Shown piece by piece: positions 41,571-50,693 of a DNA stretch of 64,000 nt. The number at the start of each line of letters is the position of its first letter. Within the stretch, counting starts at the first letter, position 1. The notes under the pieces are model-generated. The model was not told the origin of the DNA and ran no database searches. It was given only the letters and a program-made list of their open reading frames with translations. The translations under genes were made by a program, and so were the position numbers. Location: NCBI GenBank assembly GCA_002897895.1, contig BDSY01000019.1, positions 1 through 64,000 of the forward strand. The letters run 5' to 3'. The stretch comes from a bacterium BMS3Abin06. Lineage in GTDB: Bacteria; Nitrospirota; Thermodesulfovibrionia; UBA6902.

Positions 41571-42185
41571 TTAAATTCTTATTTTCCTCCAAACTGCTAT
41601 TACCTTTCCTATTATTTTGTAGTTCTTATCAAGTTTGAGAGCTGGATATTCAGGATTATCGCTGATTAAAAAAACTTTCATATTCTTTTTGCGATATCTT
41701 CTAAGTATGGATTCACCCCACTCGTCATTTACTACTACAATGTCTCCGGTTCTAATATCTTCATCCGGCACGAAAACAACATAATCACTATCCCGTATAG
41801 CAGGAGACATGCTTTCCCCTTTGAGAATTATAGAATAGGCTCCCCGGGGTATATCCGGGAGGCTTATGTATTCAATAATTTCCTCGGAAACATGTTCAGG
41901 AAAGTCATCCGGAACTCTACTAATAACAGGAATTTGGATTACTGATATTGCTTTCGGAACAGACTCTCTAACAGGCTTTCCGCTTTCGCCTGTAAGCAGC
42001 CAGCCGGGATCACATCCAAGAAGCTTAGTCATATGGCTAAGAAGCACAGCATTCGGCACTCTGTGCCCCCGTTCATATTTATTTAACGTGGGATAAGTAA
42101 TACCAAGCTTTTTAGCGAGCTCGCCCTGAGTAAAACCTGCCTTTATCCTCGCCAATTTTATCCGTTCGCATAAATTAATAGACAT
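41571..42185 (-). CDS. XRE HTH + S24 (LexA/CI-like) peptidase-fold repressor
   Basis: LARIKAGFTQGELAKKLGITYPTLNKYERG; GESMSPAI Ser motif. Confidence 0.9.
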   Translation of the reverse strand: MSINLCERIKLARIKAGFTQGELAKKLGITYPTLNKYERGHRVPNAVLLSHMTKLLGCDPGWLLTGESGKPVRESVPKAISVIQIPVISRVPDDFPEHVSEEIIEYISLPDIPRGAYSIILKGESMSPAIRDSDYVVFVPDEDIRTGDIVVVNDEWGESILRRYRKKNMKVFLISDNPEYPALKLDKNYKIIGKVIAVWRKIRI

Positions 42186-42547
42186 AGGTAAATTTTACTT
42201 GACAATAATTTAATCATTCGTTTATATTCTTCTAATGTATTAATACTCAATTTTTTGAGATAAAAAGGGGATAGGCGAAAGATTATGATATTAACGACGC
42301 ATAAAGATATCAAGCCGGCTCGTGCTGCAAGCAAGTTTCTTTTCTCTACAGTCAAATTAAGTCTTATCGAAGGTATCCTTGAATACAAACCAATTAAACA
42401 ATTTATAGACAGGGTATTCGATAAAAAAAGATTGCTCCCGGGCCGTTCAATAAGGACAGGATTCAAAAAGGTGGCGTGGCAATATTTTCCATTATATAAC
42501 AAATTTTATCTCCGGGAGCATCATGGCTTTGCCTGATGCTTCTTTTT

Positions 42548-42580
42548 AGGGCGAAGGGTGGTGGAAACCCTTCGCTCTAC
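42548..42580 (+). terminator. rho-independent-like terminator
   Basis: GGGCGAAGGGT-ggtggaa-ACCCTTCGCTCT hairpin followed by T-rich tract. Confidence 0.6.
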
Positions 42581-42783
42581 ATTTTATATTTTTTTGACAG
42601 GGGCGTCAATGGAACCTGGGAAAAGGGTTTATTAAACCGACACTCTTCCCGGTAGTAAGAAAAATAAAAAAAACAAAACGAGACAGCAATAAAGTATATG
42701 TGCATAGTTGAATATTCCAGGGGATAAAAATTCAGATTTCAATAGAATTAAAAGTTTTAATTTTTCAAGGGGAGGGAAATACT

Positions 42784-43167
42784 GTGTCCGGAATACCAAA
42801 GATTCTAATAGTTGATGATGAACGGGACCTGCGGGAGTCTCTCAGGTTAACACTGGAAGATAAGTATGCCGTTGCCACAGCCGCCGAAGCAGAAGATGCC
42901 TTTAAATATATGGCTGATTATTCGGTTAACCTGGTATTACTTGACTTTAAGATGCCAAGAATAGATGGGATAACGGCCCTGGGGGAAATAAAGAAGAGGC
43001 ATCCTGATACAGAAGTTATCATGATGACTGCTTATGCGCCCCCTGAAACAATACGAAAAGTCTTCAGCTTAGGTGCGTTTGCGTTCGTTATGAAACCATT
43101 TGACATTGATAAACTTATTAATACTATAGACGAGGCACTTCTGAAAAGGACATTGAGGATATCTTGA
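42784..43167 (+). CDS. single-domain response regulator (receiver only), GTG start
   Basis: ILIVDDERDLRESL, LLDFKMPRIDGI, MMTAYA, FAFVMKPFDIDKL. Confidence 0.92.
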   Translation: MSGIPKILIVDDERDLRESLRLTLEDKYAVATAAEAEDAFKYMADYSVNLVLLDFKMPRIDGITALGEIKKRHPDTEVIMMTAYAPPETIRKVFSLGAFAFVMKPFDIDKLINTIDEALLKRTLRIS

Positions 43168-43299
43168 ATCCGGACATGTTGGCAAATCAGCATACAATTA
43201 CTTAAAAAATTGATATTCTTTACTCAATGTTTCCAACTTAAGAGTACCGAGTTCTCTTTTAACAGGTTGATTCTAAAGAAAACGTCATGACCACGCAGT

Positions 43300-43368
43300 T
43301 GTCATTCCCGCTTGTCGGGAATCCGGGAAAATCAAAGGGTTATAGATTCCGGACAAGCCGGAATGACA
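43300..43368. repeat. interspersed palindromic repeat TGTCATTCCCGCTTGTCGGGAATC...GATTCCGGACAAGCCGGAATGACA
   Basis: inverted arms visible directly. Confidence 0.75.
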
Positions 43369-43481
43369 GAACTCGCTACTGTCGAGTTTCCAACAATCCC
43401 CTGGAAAACTCTCCAAATTTCCCTTTTATCACCGCAGACTATAAGTCTATCAAACGAAAGGGAAAGGGCTTTAAAAATATA

Positions 43482-43558
43482 TGGTGGCGGTGGCTGGATT
43501 TGAACCAGCGACGCCGCGGATATGAGCCGCGTGCTCTGACCGACTGAGCTACACCGCC
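43482..43558 (-). tRNA. tRNA-Met(CAT)
   Basis: revcomp GGCGGTGTAGCTCAGTCGGTCAGAGC...CTCATAT loop...GGTTCAAATCC...CACCGCCACCA. Confidence 0.93.
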
Positions 43559-43604
43559 GTGAAGTAAAAGAATAACGGTAAACCTGAATAAATAACAGAT
43601 TATT

Positions 43605-44141
43605 TTATTTTTTAATTCCTTCCTTCAATGTTAATCCGTAACGCTCATGCTGGAAAGAGTGCACAGTGGGGAACTTTGCGTACAGCCAGCCCCACTCACC
43701 GGAGGCAGGAAAGAGTTTTTTCCCGTCTTCAAAGACTGCCACTCCTACGGTAGGATTATTCGGCTCATTAGAAGATGAGGTAATGACGGTACCGCTCATT
43801 TTAAAGTCCGGTAGAAACGGCCCTGTTTTAACAGTTAATTTTGAGCCGGGAATTTTAAGCTCATCACCAATGTTTAAAGTGAACTCCTCTTTCCTGTTTT
43901 CTTTTTTATCTTCGACAATTATGGTTACCTGCGACCATTCTTCTTTTACATCAGGGGGCACAACCACCTGGAATTCGGTTTTCTGCCCCGGTGTCCCATG
44001 CCCCGGCGGTGCAGACGGAGTCTCCATGACCGGCCCTGCCGGCGCCGGGCTTTCTGAAACTGTTTGTTCTTCCTGCTTCTTACATGCCCAGAATGAAAAA
44101 AGAAAGACGGTTATTGATAGTATTAAAAAAAAATTTTTCAT
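43605..44141 (-). CDS. DUF2155-like lipoprotein
   Basis: lipobox-like FSFWACKKQ; VTIIVEDKKENRKEEFTLNIGDELKI..., GVAVFEDGKKLFPASGEWGWLYAKFPTVHSFQHERYGL. Confidence 0.7.
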   Translation of the reverse strand: MKNFFLILSITVFLFSFWACKKQEEQTVSESPAPAGPVMETPSAPPGHGTPGQKTEFQVVVPPDVKEEWSQVTIIVEDKKENRKEEFTLNIGDELKIPGSKLTVKTGPFLPDFKMSGTVITSSSNEPNNPTVGVAVFEDGKKLFPASGEWGWLYAKFPTVHSFQHERYGLTLKEGIKK

Positions 44142-44254
44142 GTTATCCCTCCCTGAATGATTTTTATTAAATCTGATTACATAAATTTTTCAATTTATGA
44201 TTATACAGTTTTGAACATGTAATTGTTCAGACATTCTTCCTGGGAATGTCTTTA

Positions 44255-44346
44255 TGGCGGAGAGGCAGGGATTTGAACCCTGGGTGGAGTTTGACCCCCA
44301 CAACCGCTTAGCAGGCGGCTGCCTTAAACCGCTCGGCCACCTCTCC
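44255..44346 (-). tRNA. tRNA-Ser(GCT)
   Basis: revcomp GGAGAGGTGGCCGAGCGG...CCTGCTAAGCGG...GGGTTCAAATCCCTGCCTCTCCGCCA. Confidence 0.94.
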
Positions 44347-44578
44347 ATACAGAAGGTCAATATCAGCGCAAGCGCTCTTTAAAGACAATAGATTGCCTCC
44401 AAATCCACCATTGAATATTACCCAATTGAGGTTTGTTTTGTAAACCTTTGGCAGTTGATCCGATATTGCAGGAGGTTAATAAATGCGGATAAATGAGACC
44501 TGTCCCGGTACTCTCTTTTTATGATTATATAAATAAGGCAATATCATGTTGACAATACAAATTTAATCGCATTAATGA

Positions 44579-44705
44579 GGCAACTATTCAGGTAGGCGCA
44601 AAGGCACAAAGTGGCAAAGGCACAAAGTAAAAAAAAGGATGAAAAACTTTTCTTGTATTTCTGTAACCCTTTGTGCCTTTGTGCCTTTGCCACTTTGCGA
44701 CTGAG
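44579..44705. repeat. large imperfect inverted repeat built of (A/G)GGCACAAAG/GGCAAA units
   Basis: aactattcaggtaggcgcaaaggcacaaagtggcaaaggcacaaagt ... ctttgtgcctttgtgcctttgccactttgcgactgagtagtt. Confidence 0.75.
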
Positions 44706-44708
44706 TAG

Positions 44709-45053
44709 TTACTTAATGAGCTTCTTAATGGTATTTTTTAATTCACTGAGATCAGACGATTTTACAATATAGGCCTCGGATGCCCAGACTGCGAAGTCAT
44801 CCCTGTAGTCATAGGCTGTTGACATTATAATCGGGATATCCGGACGCTGTTCCTTCATTTTTCTTAAAAGACTTATTCCGTCAATATCAGGCATGAGTAT
44901 ATCCAGTGTGACAATATCCGGATTTTCTTTCTCAAACATTTCCAGTGCATCCTTTCCCGTGCTGGCAATAACGACATCATATCCTTCCTCCTCTAGCTCC
45001 TCTTTGTAGAGACGCTGGATATTTGTGTCATCATCAACTATTAGAAGTTTCAT
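44709..45053 (-). CDS. single-domain response regulator; start trimmed from ORF 45086
   Basis: MKLLIVDDDTNIQRLYKEEL, TLDILMPDIDGISLLRKM, MSTAYD. Confidence 0.93.
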   Translation of the reverse strand: MKLLIVDDDTNIQRLYKEELEEEGYDVVIASTGKDALEMFEKENPDIVTLDILMPDIDGISLLRKMKEQRPDIPIIMSTAYDYRDDFAVWASEAYIVKSSDLSELKNTIKKLIK

Positions 45054-45140
45054 ACTGCCTCCCCCCTTCTTTGAAATGTCTTTCAAAATATATGTTTCTG
45101 TTCATAATTAAATATCCCTTAATTGCTGCCTGTTGAACAA

Positions 45141-48100
45141 TCAATCAGGTTGCCCCTCCTCTAACGGAAGATAGATTCTGAAAGCAGTCCCGCCGCCCCA
45201 TATGCTTTCAACTTTAATTTTACCATTGTGTTCCTGGATAATTTTGTGTGTTACCGCAAGACCCAGTCCTGTGCCCTGCGCTTTGGTTGTAAAGAAAGGG
45301 TTAAAGATATTCTTGAGGTCTTCATCTCTGATGCCGCAGCCTGTGTCTGTAAGCTCGATAACCGCTTCATTGTCTTCTATCCCCGTTCTTATCCTGATTG
45401 TTCCGTGATCGGTTGCCTGGGCAGCATTTGAAACGATATTCAATATTGCCTCTTTTATTCTGTCAGGGTCTATGAGTACCATGATCGGCACTTCTGAAAA
45501 TTCCCTGATTATTTTATTTTCCTTTTCATCCATTTCAGGTGTAATAAAGTCGATAACATTATTCATCAGATCATTTATGTTCACACTGCTTTTGTTGACC
45601 TTTGAGCTTTTTACAAAACCTAATATTTCCTTAAGTATATTTTCAAGTCTGCTCACTTCATTAACGATAATCTTTGCATATTCCTGGGAGTTGCCTGTGA
45701 GTTTCTTGTCAAGCCTTCTGGCAAAGCCCCCTATAGATATAAGAGGATTTCTTATTTCATGCGCTACCCTTGCGGCTAATTCTCCGAGAGCGGCCATTCT
45801 CTCGGCGTGAACAACCCTTTCCCTGAGATTGCGAAGCTCTGTGACATCACGTGAAATATGGACAGTCCCCACAAAATTTCCGGATGAATCAAAAATCGGA
45901 GAGCTTGAGACAACAAAAGTGCCGCCGAGATAAGGGTCTTCAAGTTCTCCCACATAAGGCTTTTTTGAGTTTTCCGATCTGAAATGTGGACACATCTCCC
46001 ACGGTTCTTCTTTCCCATGAAATATTTTGTAGCATTTCCCCCCGATTATCTCTTCTTCCGGTTTCCCGATTTTCTTCACTACAGCCTGGTTAATGCGCTT
46101 TACAGTGTAATCTTTGTCAGTGAAGTAGACCATGTCCGATATTGATTCAAATATGTTTCTGAGTTCGGCCCGGGCAAGGGAGACATTCTCAAAGAGTCTG
46201 GCATTCTCTATAGCTGAAGCAATGTGGCTCGAAAACCCCATCAGGAATTGCAGGTCTTCGTCTTTGATGGGCCTGCCCGTAAAAAGATTATCAACCCAGA
46301 TCAGACCTATTACCTTATCTCTTGAGATAAGAGGAACAATGCCGAATGATTCGGCTCCAAGCATCTGGATCAGATAAGGAGTTACCAGTGGTTCTGTTTT
46401 TGCATTGCTGATATTGAAAGGCCTCTTCTCCTTTATGCAGCGGGAGAGAATACAATCTCCGTCAATTTTTATACTTAATCTCCGGCTCAGTCTGTCGAGA
46501 TGGGAATCGAGATGCACAGGGCCGCTTTCTATTTCTTCAATAATTGCACCCAGGCTCTTGCCTTCCATGGAAAGCCATATGTTTTTCGCTTCTTCAGGAT
46601 TTGCCGGGCCGACTCCCAGTTTCCCCTGCAGTAGCTTCTTTGACTCATCGACAAGAAAAAGTATTGCCCTGTTAAATCCCAGTCCGTCGCCCATTGTAAC
46701 AACGGTAAGCACCATTTTAAGAAGCCTGTCTAATTCAAGTGTGCTCCTTACTACGGAATTTATAAAGAATAACCTTGATAATTCCTGGTTTTTTCTGATT
46801 AACTCCTTCTCGACCATTTTCCTTTCGGATATATCCCTGGAGATACCGCTTATAGCAGTGACATTTCCTGAAGAGTCAAGTATTGGAGAGAGAGTCAGGC
46901 TTACTTCAATAAGTCTGCCGTTCTTTGTCTGTCTTATTGTTTCCAGATTTCTTAATGTCTCTTTTTGTTGTATCTGGCGTATAAAATTTTTTTCTTCTTC
47001 GATAAGAAAGGGGGGTACCATAGGGAGAAACTTGCCTATTACTTCATCTTCAGTATAGCCATAAATATTTTCAGCGCCTTTGTTCCATGAAGTGATAATG
47101 CCTTCGGTATCCGATGTAATGATGGCGTCGGCAGAATCGTCTATGAGACTTTTCAGATAATCTTTTGTTTGTGTAACCTCTTTTTCCTTTTCTATCTCCG
47201 CCCTGTACAGTCTTGCATTCTCAATTGCAATGGCTGAGACAGAGGCAAAGGTCATTAAAGAGTCCAGATCATCCTGTGTGAAAATTGCAAGCCCCCATTC
47301 GTCTTTTTTATCATAGAGTCCCAGTGTGCCGATAATACGCTCGCCGATTGTAAGCGGAACACAAATTACGGATGTCGCCTCAATCCCCGGTACACGCAAA
47401 TTATCAGGCAGCCTGGAGGTGTCATCTATCAACAGTGCTTCACCCGTCAGCGCCACATATCCCGCTATTCCTTCTCCGAGCTGGAAATCCGTTTCCTGTT
47501 TGATCTTGTCCGGCAATCCATACGCGGCCTTTATCTGAAGATTTTCTCCCTCAATGAGCCTGAGGATGCATCCCGTTACATTAAAAACTTTTGATACCTC
47601 TTTGCATATGTGGGGGAGCAGGTCATCAATATTCAGGATAGAGGTGATAGCCTTGCCGATTTCATGTATAACCTTCAGCTCGTCAAGCTGGGTTTTGACA
47701 TTTCTGTAAAGCTCTGCATTCCGGATGGCGGCGCTGATATTATGGGAGATGATTGTAAGAAGGTTTATCTCCTCCCGGCTGTAAATATAAGTCTCTCTCG
47801 TCTGAAACATAAGAATGCCTATCGGTTCATTTTCTCTTATGATCGGGACTGCGAGCAAAGAAAGCAGGTCATCCGCCTCAGGTTTGAGAATCGCCTTGAT
47901 GTGAGGGGCCTTTCTGATATCTTCCAGTACTATTGGTTTGAGGTCTTTAAACATATTATTAATGGTTCCATCGTCATCCTTAAGGCAAAACACCGTAATG
48001 GACTCTTTGCTCACGCCTTTTGCAGCCTCAATACAGATAACATTCCTTTCCGGTTTAATCAGACAGATGGAGCAGACATCTTTATTAAGGGTGTTTGCCA

Positions 48101-48242
48101 GAACATGGGTGATTGTATCGAGGATTTCTCTCAGCTCAAGCGTTGAGCTCGCAATCTGTGCAATCCTGATCAGAATTTCCGTTTCCAGGGATTTATCCAT
48201 TTGCCGCTTTCTTTCAGTCAATTCAGCCATATTCCAGATCAA
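45141..48242 (-). CDS. multi-GAF/PAS hybrid-input sensor histidine kinase (1033 aa)
   Basis: several GAF blocks, PAS blocks (IITSWNKGAENIYGYTEDEVIG; YFTDKDYTVKRINQ), HisKA RVAHEIRNPLISIGGFARRL, HATPase GTGLGLAVTHKII. Confidence 0.93.
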   Translation of the reverse strand: MIWNMAELTERKRQMDKSLETEILIRIAQIASSTLELREILDTITHVLANTLNKDVCSICLIKPERNVICIEAAKGVSKESITVFCLKDDDGTINNMFKDLKPIVLEDIRKAPHIKAILKPEADDLLSLLAVPIIRENEPIGILMFQTRETYIYSREEINLLTIISHNISAAIRNAELYRNVKTQLDELKVIHEIGKAITSILNIDDLLPHICKEVSKVFNVTGCILRLIEGENLQIKAAYGLPDKIKQETDFQLGEGIAGYVALTGEALLIDDTSRLPDNLRVPGIEATSVICVPLTIGERIIGTLGLYDKKDEWGLAIFTQDDLDSLMTFASVSAIAIENARLYRAEIEKEKEVTQTKDYLKSLIDDSADAIITSDTEGIITSWNKGAENIYGYTEDEVIGKFLPMVPPFLIEEEKNFIRQIQQKETLRNLETIRQTKNGRLIEVSLTLSPILDSSGNVTAISGISRDISERKMVEKELIRKNQELSRLFFINSVVRSTLELDRLLKMVLTVVTMGDGLGFNRAILFLVDESKKLLQGKLGVGPANPEEAKNIWLSMEGKSLGAIIEEIESGPVHLDSHLDRLSRRLSIKIDGDCILSRCIKEKRPFNISNAKTEPLVTPYLIQMLGAESFGIVPLISRDKVIGLIWVDNLFTGRPIKDEDLQFLMGFSSHIASAIENARLFENVSLARAELRNIFESISDMVYFTDKDYTVKRINQAVVKKIGKPEEEIIGGKCYKIFHGKEEPWEMCPHFRSENSKKPYVGELEDPYLGGTFVVSSSPIFDSSGNFVGTVHISRDVTELRNLRERVVHAERMAALGELAARVAHEIRNPLISIGGFARRLDKKLTGNSQEYAKIIVNEVSRLENILKEILGFVKSSKVNKSSVNINDLMNNVIDFITPEMDEKENKIIREFSEVPIMVLIDPDRIKEAILNIVSNAAQATDHGTIRIRTGIEDNEAVIELTDTGCGIRDEDLKNIFNPFFTTKAQGTGLGLAVTHKIIQEHNGKIKVESIWGGGTAFRIYLPLEEGQPD

Positions 48243-48338
48243 ACCTTGAACTTTTAATTATTCAATTGCAAATCCCGAAAAATCAAAATAAATTTAAATA
48301 GATTAAAACACTTCAGTATCTGAATATTTATTTTAATT

Positions 48339-49331
48339 CTATATCTCGGCTTCCCTCAAAAATTTTGCAGCCTCTTCAGGAGGCGTCGGGTTGATATAAA
48401 AACCTGAACCCCATTCAAAACCTGCAATCTTTGTGAGTTTCGGTATTATTTCCATGTGCCAGTGATAATATTCATTTTCCTCGTTTTTAAAAGGCGATGT
48501 ATGGATCATCATGTTGTATGGAGGCAGGTCAAGGATTTTATCTATCTGCTTCAATGTTTGCTGGAGGAGTTGAGCTAAAAGGCTGAATTTGCCGTCAGGC
48601 AGATAACTGGATTCATGTCTTTTCGGCAATATCATTGTTTCAAACGGTGAGCGCGGTGCAAATGGTGCAAGGGCAATAAAGTCATCATTTTCCGAAATGA
48701 CCCTTTTTTTGTCTGCTGTCTCCTGATGTATTATGTCGCAAAAAATACATCTTTCTTTATATTCATAATACTGTTTTGCCTGAAAGAGCTCTTCCTCAAC
48801 CAGGTGGGGAACAATAGGCAGGGCTATAAGCTGGGAGTGGGTATGTTCAAGAGACGAACCGGCCTCATCGCCTTCATTTTTGAAGACAAGAACATACCTG
48901 AAGCGACTGTCTTTTTTGAGGTCCGTGATTCTATGGTGAAATGCCCATAAAACGTCTTCCACGGATTTCAGGGACATTGTTGAAAGTGTGAGATTGTGAT
49001 CCGGACATTCTATTATTACTTCATGAGCGCCGACACCGTTCATTTTGTCAAATATACCATCGCCTGATCTGTTTAGCTGCCCTTCGACGTTCAGGGCCGG
49101 GAATTTATTGGATACAACTCTCAATGTCCAGCCAGGGGTATTCGGTTCCCCCTTATCAGACCTGAAGGCTAATATCTCGGGCGGGGTAGTGTGTTCGTTC
49201 CCTTCGCAGAAAGCGCAAAAGCCGCCTTTTTTTGGCGAAACCCGCATGCCGAAGTCAGACGGGCGCTTGCCCCTTTCAATTGAAATAATAACCCATCTGC
49301 CGGAAATGGGATCTTTTCTTAGTTCAGGCAT
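48339..49331 (-). CDS. galT: galactose-1-phosphate uridylyltransferase
   Basis: RKDPISGRWVIISIERGKRPSDF, SSLEHTHSQLIALPIVP, HWHMEIIPK. Confidence 0.93.
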   Translation of the reverse strand: MPELRKDPISGRWVIISIERGKRPSDFGMRVSPKKGGFCAFCEGNEHTTPPEILAFRSDKGEPNTPGWTLRVVSNKFPALNVEGQLNRSGDGIFDKMNGVGAHEVIIECPDHNLTLSTMSLKSVEDVLWAFHHRITDLKKDSRFRYVLVFKNEGDEAGSSLEHTHSQLIALPIVPHLVEEELFQAKQYYEYKERCIFCDIIHQETADKKRVISENDDFIALAPFAPRSPFETMILPKRHESSYLPDGKFSLLAQLLQQTLKQIDKILDLPPYNMMIHTSPFKNEENEYYHWHMEIIPKLTKIAGFEWGSGFYINPTPPEEAAKFLREAEI

Positions 49332-49413
49332 TCAAACCTCCCTGAGGAATTGTTATCGGTTAATCGATTAATGACGTGTTCATATTATATCATTAATTAG
49401 GCTATAATTTTCC

Positions 49414-50394
49414 ATGAAACCTTCTTTCCATACAAGGCTTCTCAACGGACCTTTTGATGACCCCGGTCTCTATGTCAGGGTCATCAGGGAGGGGCGGGCA
49501 TTGATGTTTGATCTGGGGTTTACTACGAGTCTTTCTCCGGGGGACATTCTCAAGACAACCGATATTTTTGTATCGCACACACATATTGACCATTTCATCG
49601 GTTTTGACAATATATTAAGGGTCAGCCTGAAAAAAGAAGGCCCTTTAAGATTTTACGGCCCAAAAGGGTTCATAAACTGTGTGGAGGGCAAGCTGAGAAG
49701 TTATACATGGAATCTCACAGGGGATTATCCTTTTGTTATTCAGGTTGCGGAAGTTGAGGATAAACTCATAAAAAAAGCGGTTTTCAGGGCAAAAAACTTT
49801 TTCAGGCGCGAGGACTTAAAGGCAGAGCCCTTTTACGGCTCGCTTATGAAAGATTCTTTTTGTTCGGTTTCGGCTGTAATCCTTGACCATCAAATTCAGT
49901 GCCTGGCATTCAGCCTTGAGGAGGACTCTCATATAAACATTGATAAGGCTGAACTGGGCAGGTTGAATCTTCCGGTCGGCCCATGGCTCAGGGAACTCAA
50001 GACAGCCATTCGGGAAAATACGGATGACAGGGTTTTTACGATCAACGGAAAGGCTTATGCTTTTTCAGAGTTGAGGCATGTGGCAAATATAACGAGGGGG
50101 CAAAAACTCTCCTATGTTGTTGATGCTGCCGGCAGTGAGGAAAATACAGAAAAAATTGTTAACCTGGCAAGGGGCTCGGATATTCTTTACATAGAAACCT
50201 ATTTTTCAGATGAAGACAGAGACAGGGCAAAAGAGCGTTATCATTTGACTGCCAAAGAAGCCGGCAGGATTGCCGGAAAAGCCGGAGCAGGAAGGCTTGA
50301 AGCAATCCATTTTTCACCGAGATATATGAATGACCCTGCGCGACTGGTGCAGGAGGCGGAAGAAGAATTTAACAGCAGCAGGGGCAATTCATGA
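49414..50394 (+). CDS. ribonuclease Z-like MBL-fold hydrolase
   Basis: FVSHTHIDHFIGFDNILR zinc motif; YVVDAAGSEENTEKIVNLARGSDILYIETYF. Confidence 0.83.
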   Translation: MKPSFHTRLLNGPFDDPGLYVRVIREGRALMFDLGFTTSLSPGDILKTTDIFVSHTHIDHFIGFDNILRVSLKKEGPLRFYGPKGFINCVEGKLRSYTWNLTGDYPFVIQVAEVEDKLIKKAVFRAKNFFRREDLKAEPFYGSLMKDSFCSVSAVILDHQIQCLAFSLEEDSHINIDKAELGRLNLPVGPWLRELKTAIRENTDDRVFTINGKAYAFSELRHVANITRGQKLSYVVDAAGSEENTEKIVNLARGSDILYIETYFSDEDRDRAKERYHLTAKEAGRIAGKAGAGRLEAIHFSPRYMNDPARLVQEAEEEFNSSRGNS

Positions 50395-50408
50395 ATTACC
50401 CCTGCTGC
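50375..50408. repeat. 34-bp near-perfect palindrome, second copy of GGGCAATTCATGAATTRCCC family
   Basis: GCAGCAGGGGCAATTCATGAATTACCCCTGCTGC, one mismatched pair; contains the stop of the RNase Z-like ORF. Confidence 0.85.
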
Positions 50409-50425
50409 CTGAATCATTCATACCC

Positions 50426-50587
50426 TTATTCGACTTTTTCAAACTGGTCTTTTGCGGCCCCGCAGACAGGGCAGACCCAGTCATCGGGGATTTTATCAAA
50501 AGGTGTATTGGGCGCTATCCCATTGTCAGGGTCCCCTGTTTCAGGATCATAAACATAGCCGCAAACAGTACATTCCCATTTCTCCAT
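50426..50587 (-). CDS. rubredoxin (53 aa), not in supplied ORF track
   Basis: revcomp translates [53 protein letters not shown]; CxxCGY...CPxCG. Confidence 0.97.
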   Translation of the reverse strand: MEKWECTVCGYVYDPETGDPDNGIAPNTPFDKIPDDWVCPVCGAAKDQFEKVE

Positions 50588-50693
50588 TTTTTACCTCCTT
50601 GATGGATTTAGATTATTGTAGAGATTATACGGCAAATAGGTCAATAAGGGCGGAGGGGTGAAAAATACGCTATTAGCGTGATAAACTGATTCC

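Noticed and set aside
43287-43547. 86-aa plus-strand ORF
   Set aside because: Runs through an inverted repeat and the antisense strand of tRNA-Met; not a gene.
46405-47058. 217-aa plus-strand ORF
   Set aside because: Antisense shadow of the histidine kinase gene; Ser/Leu-biased composition.
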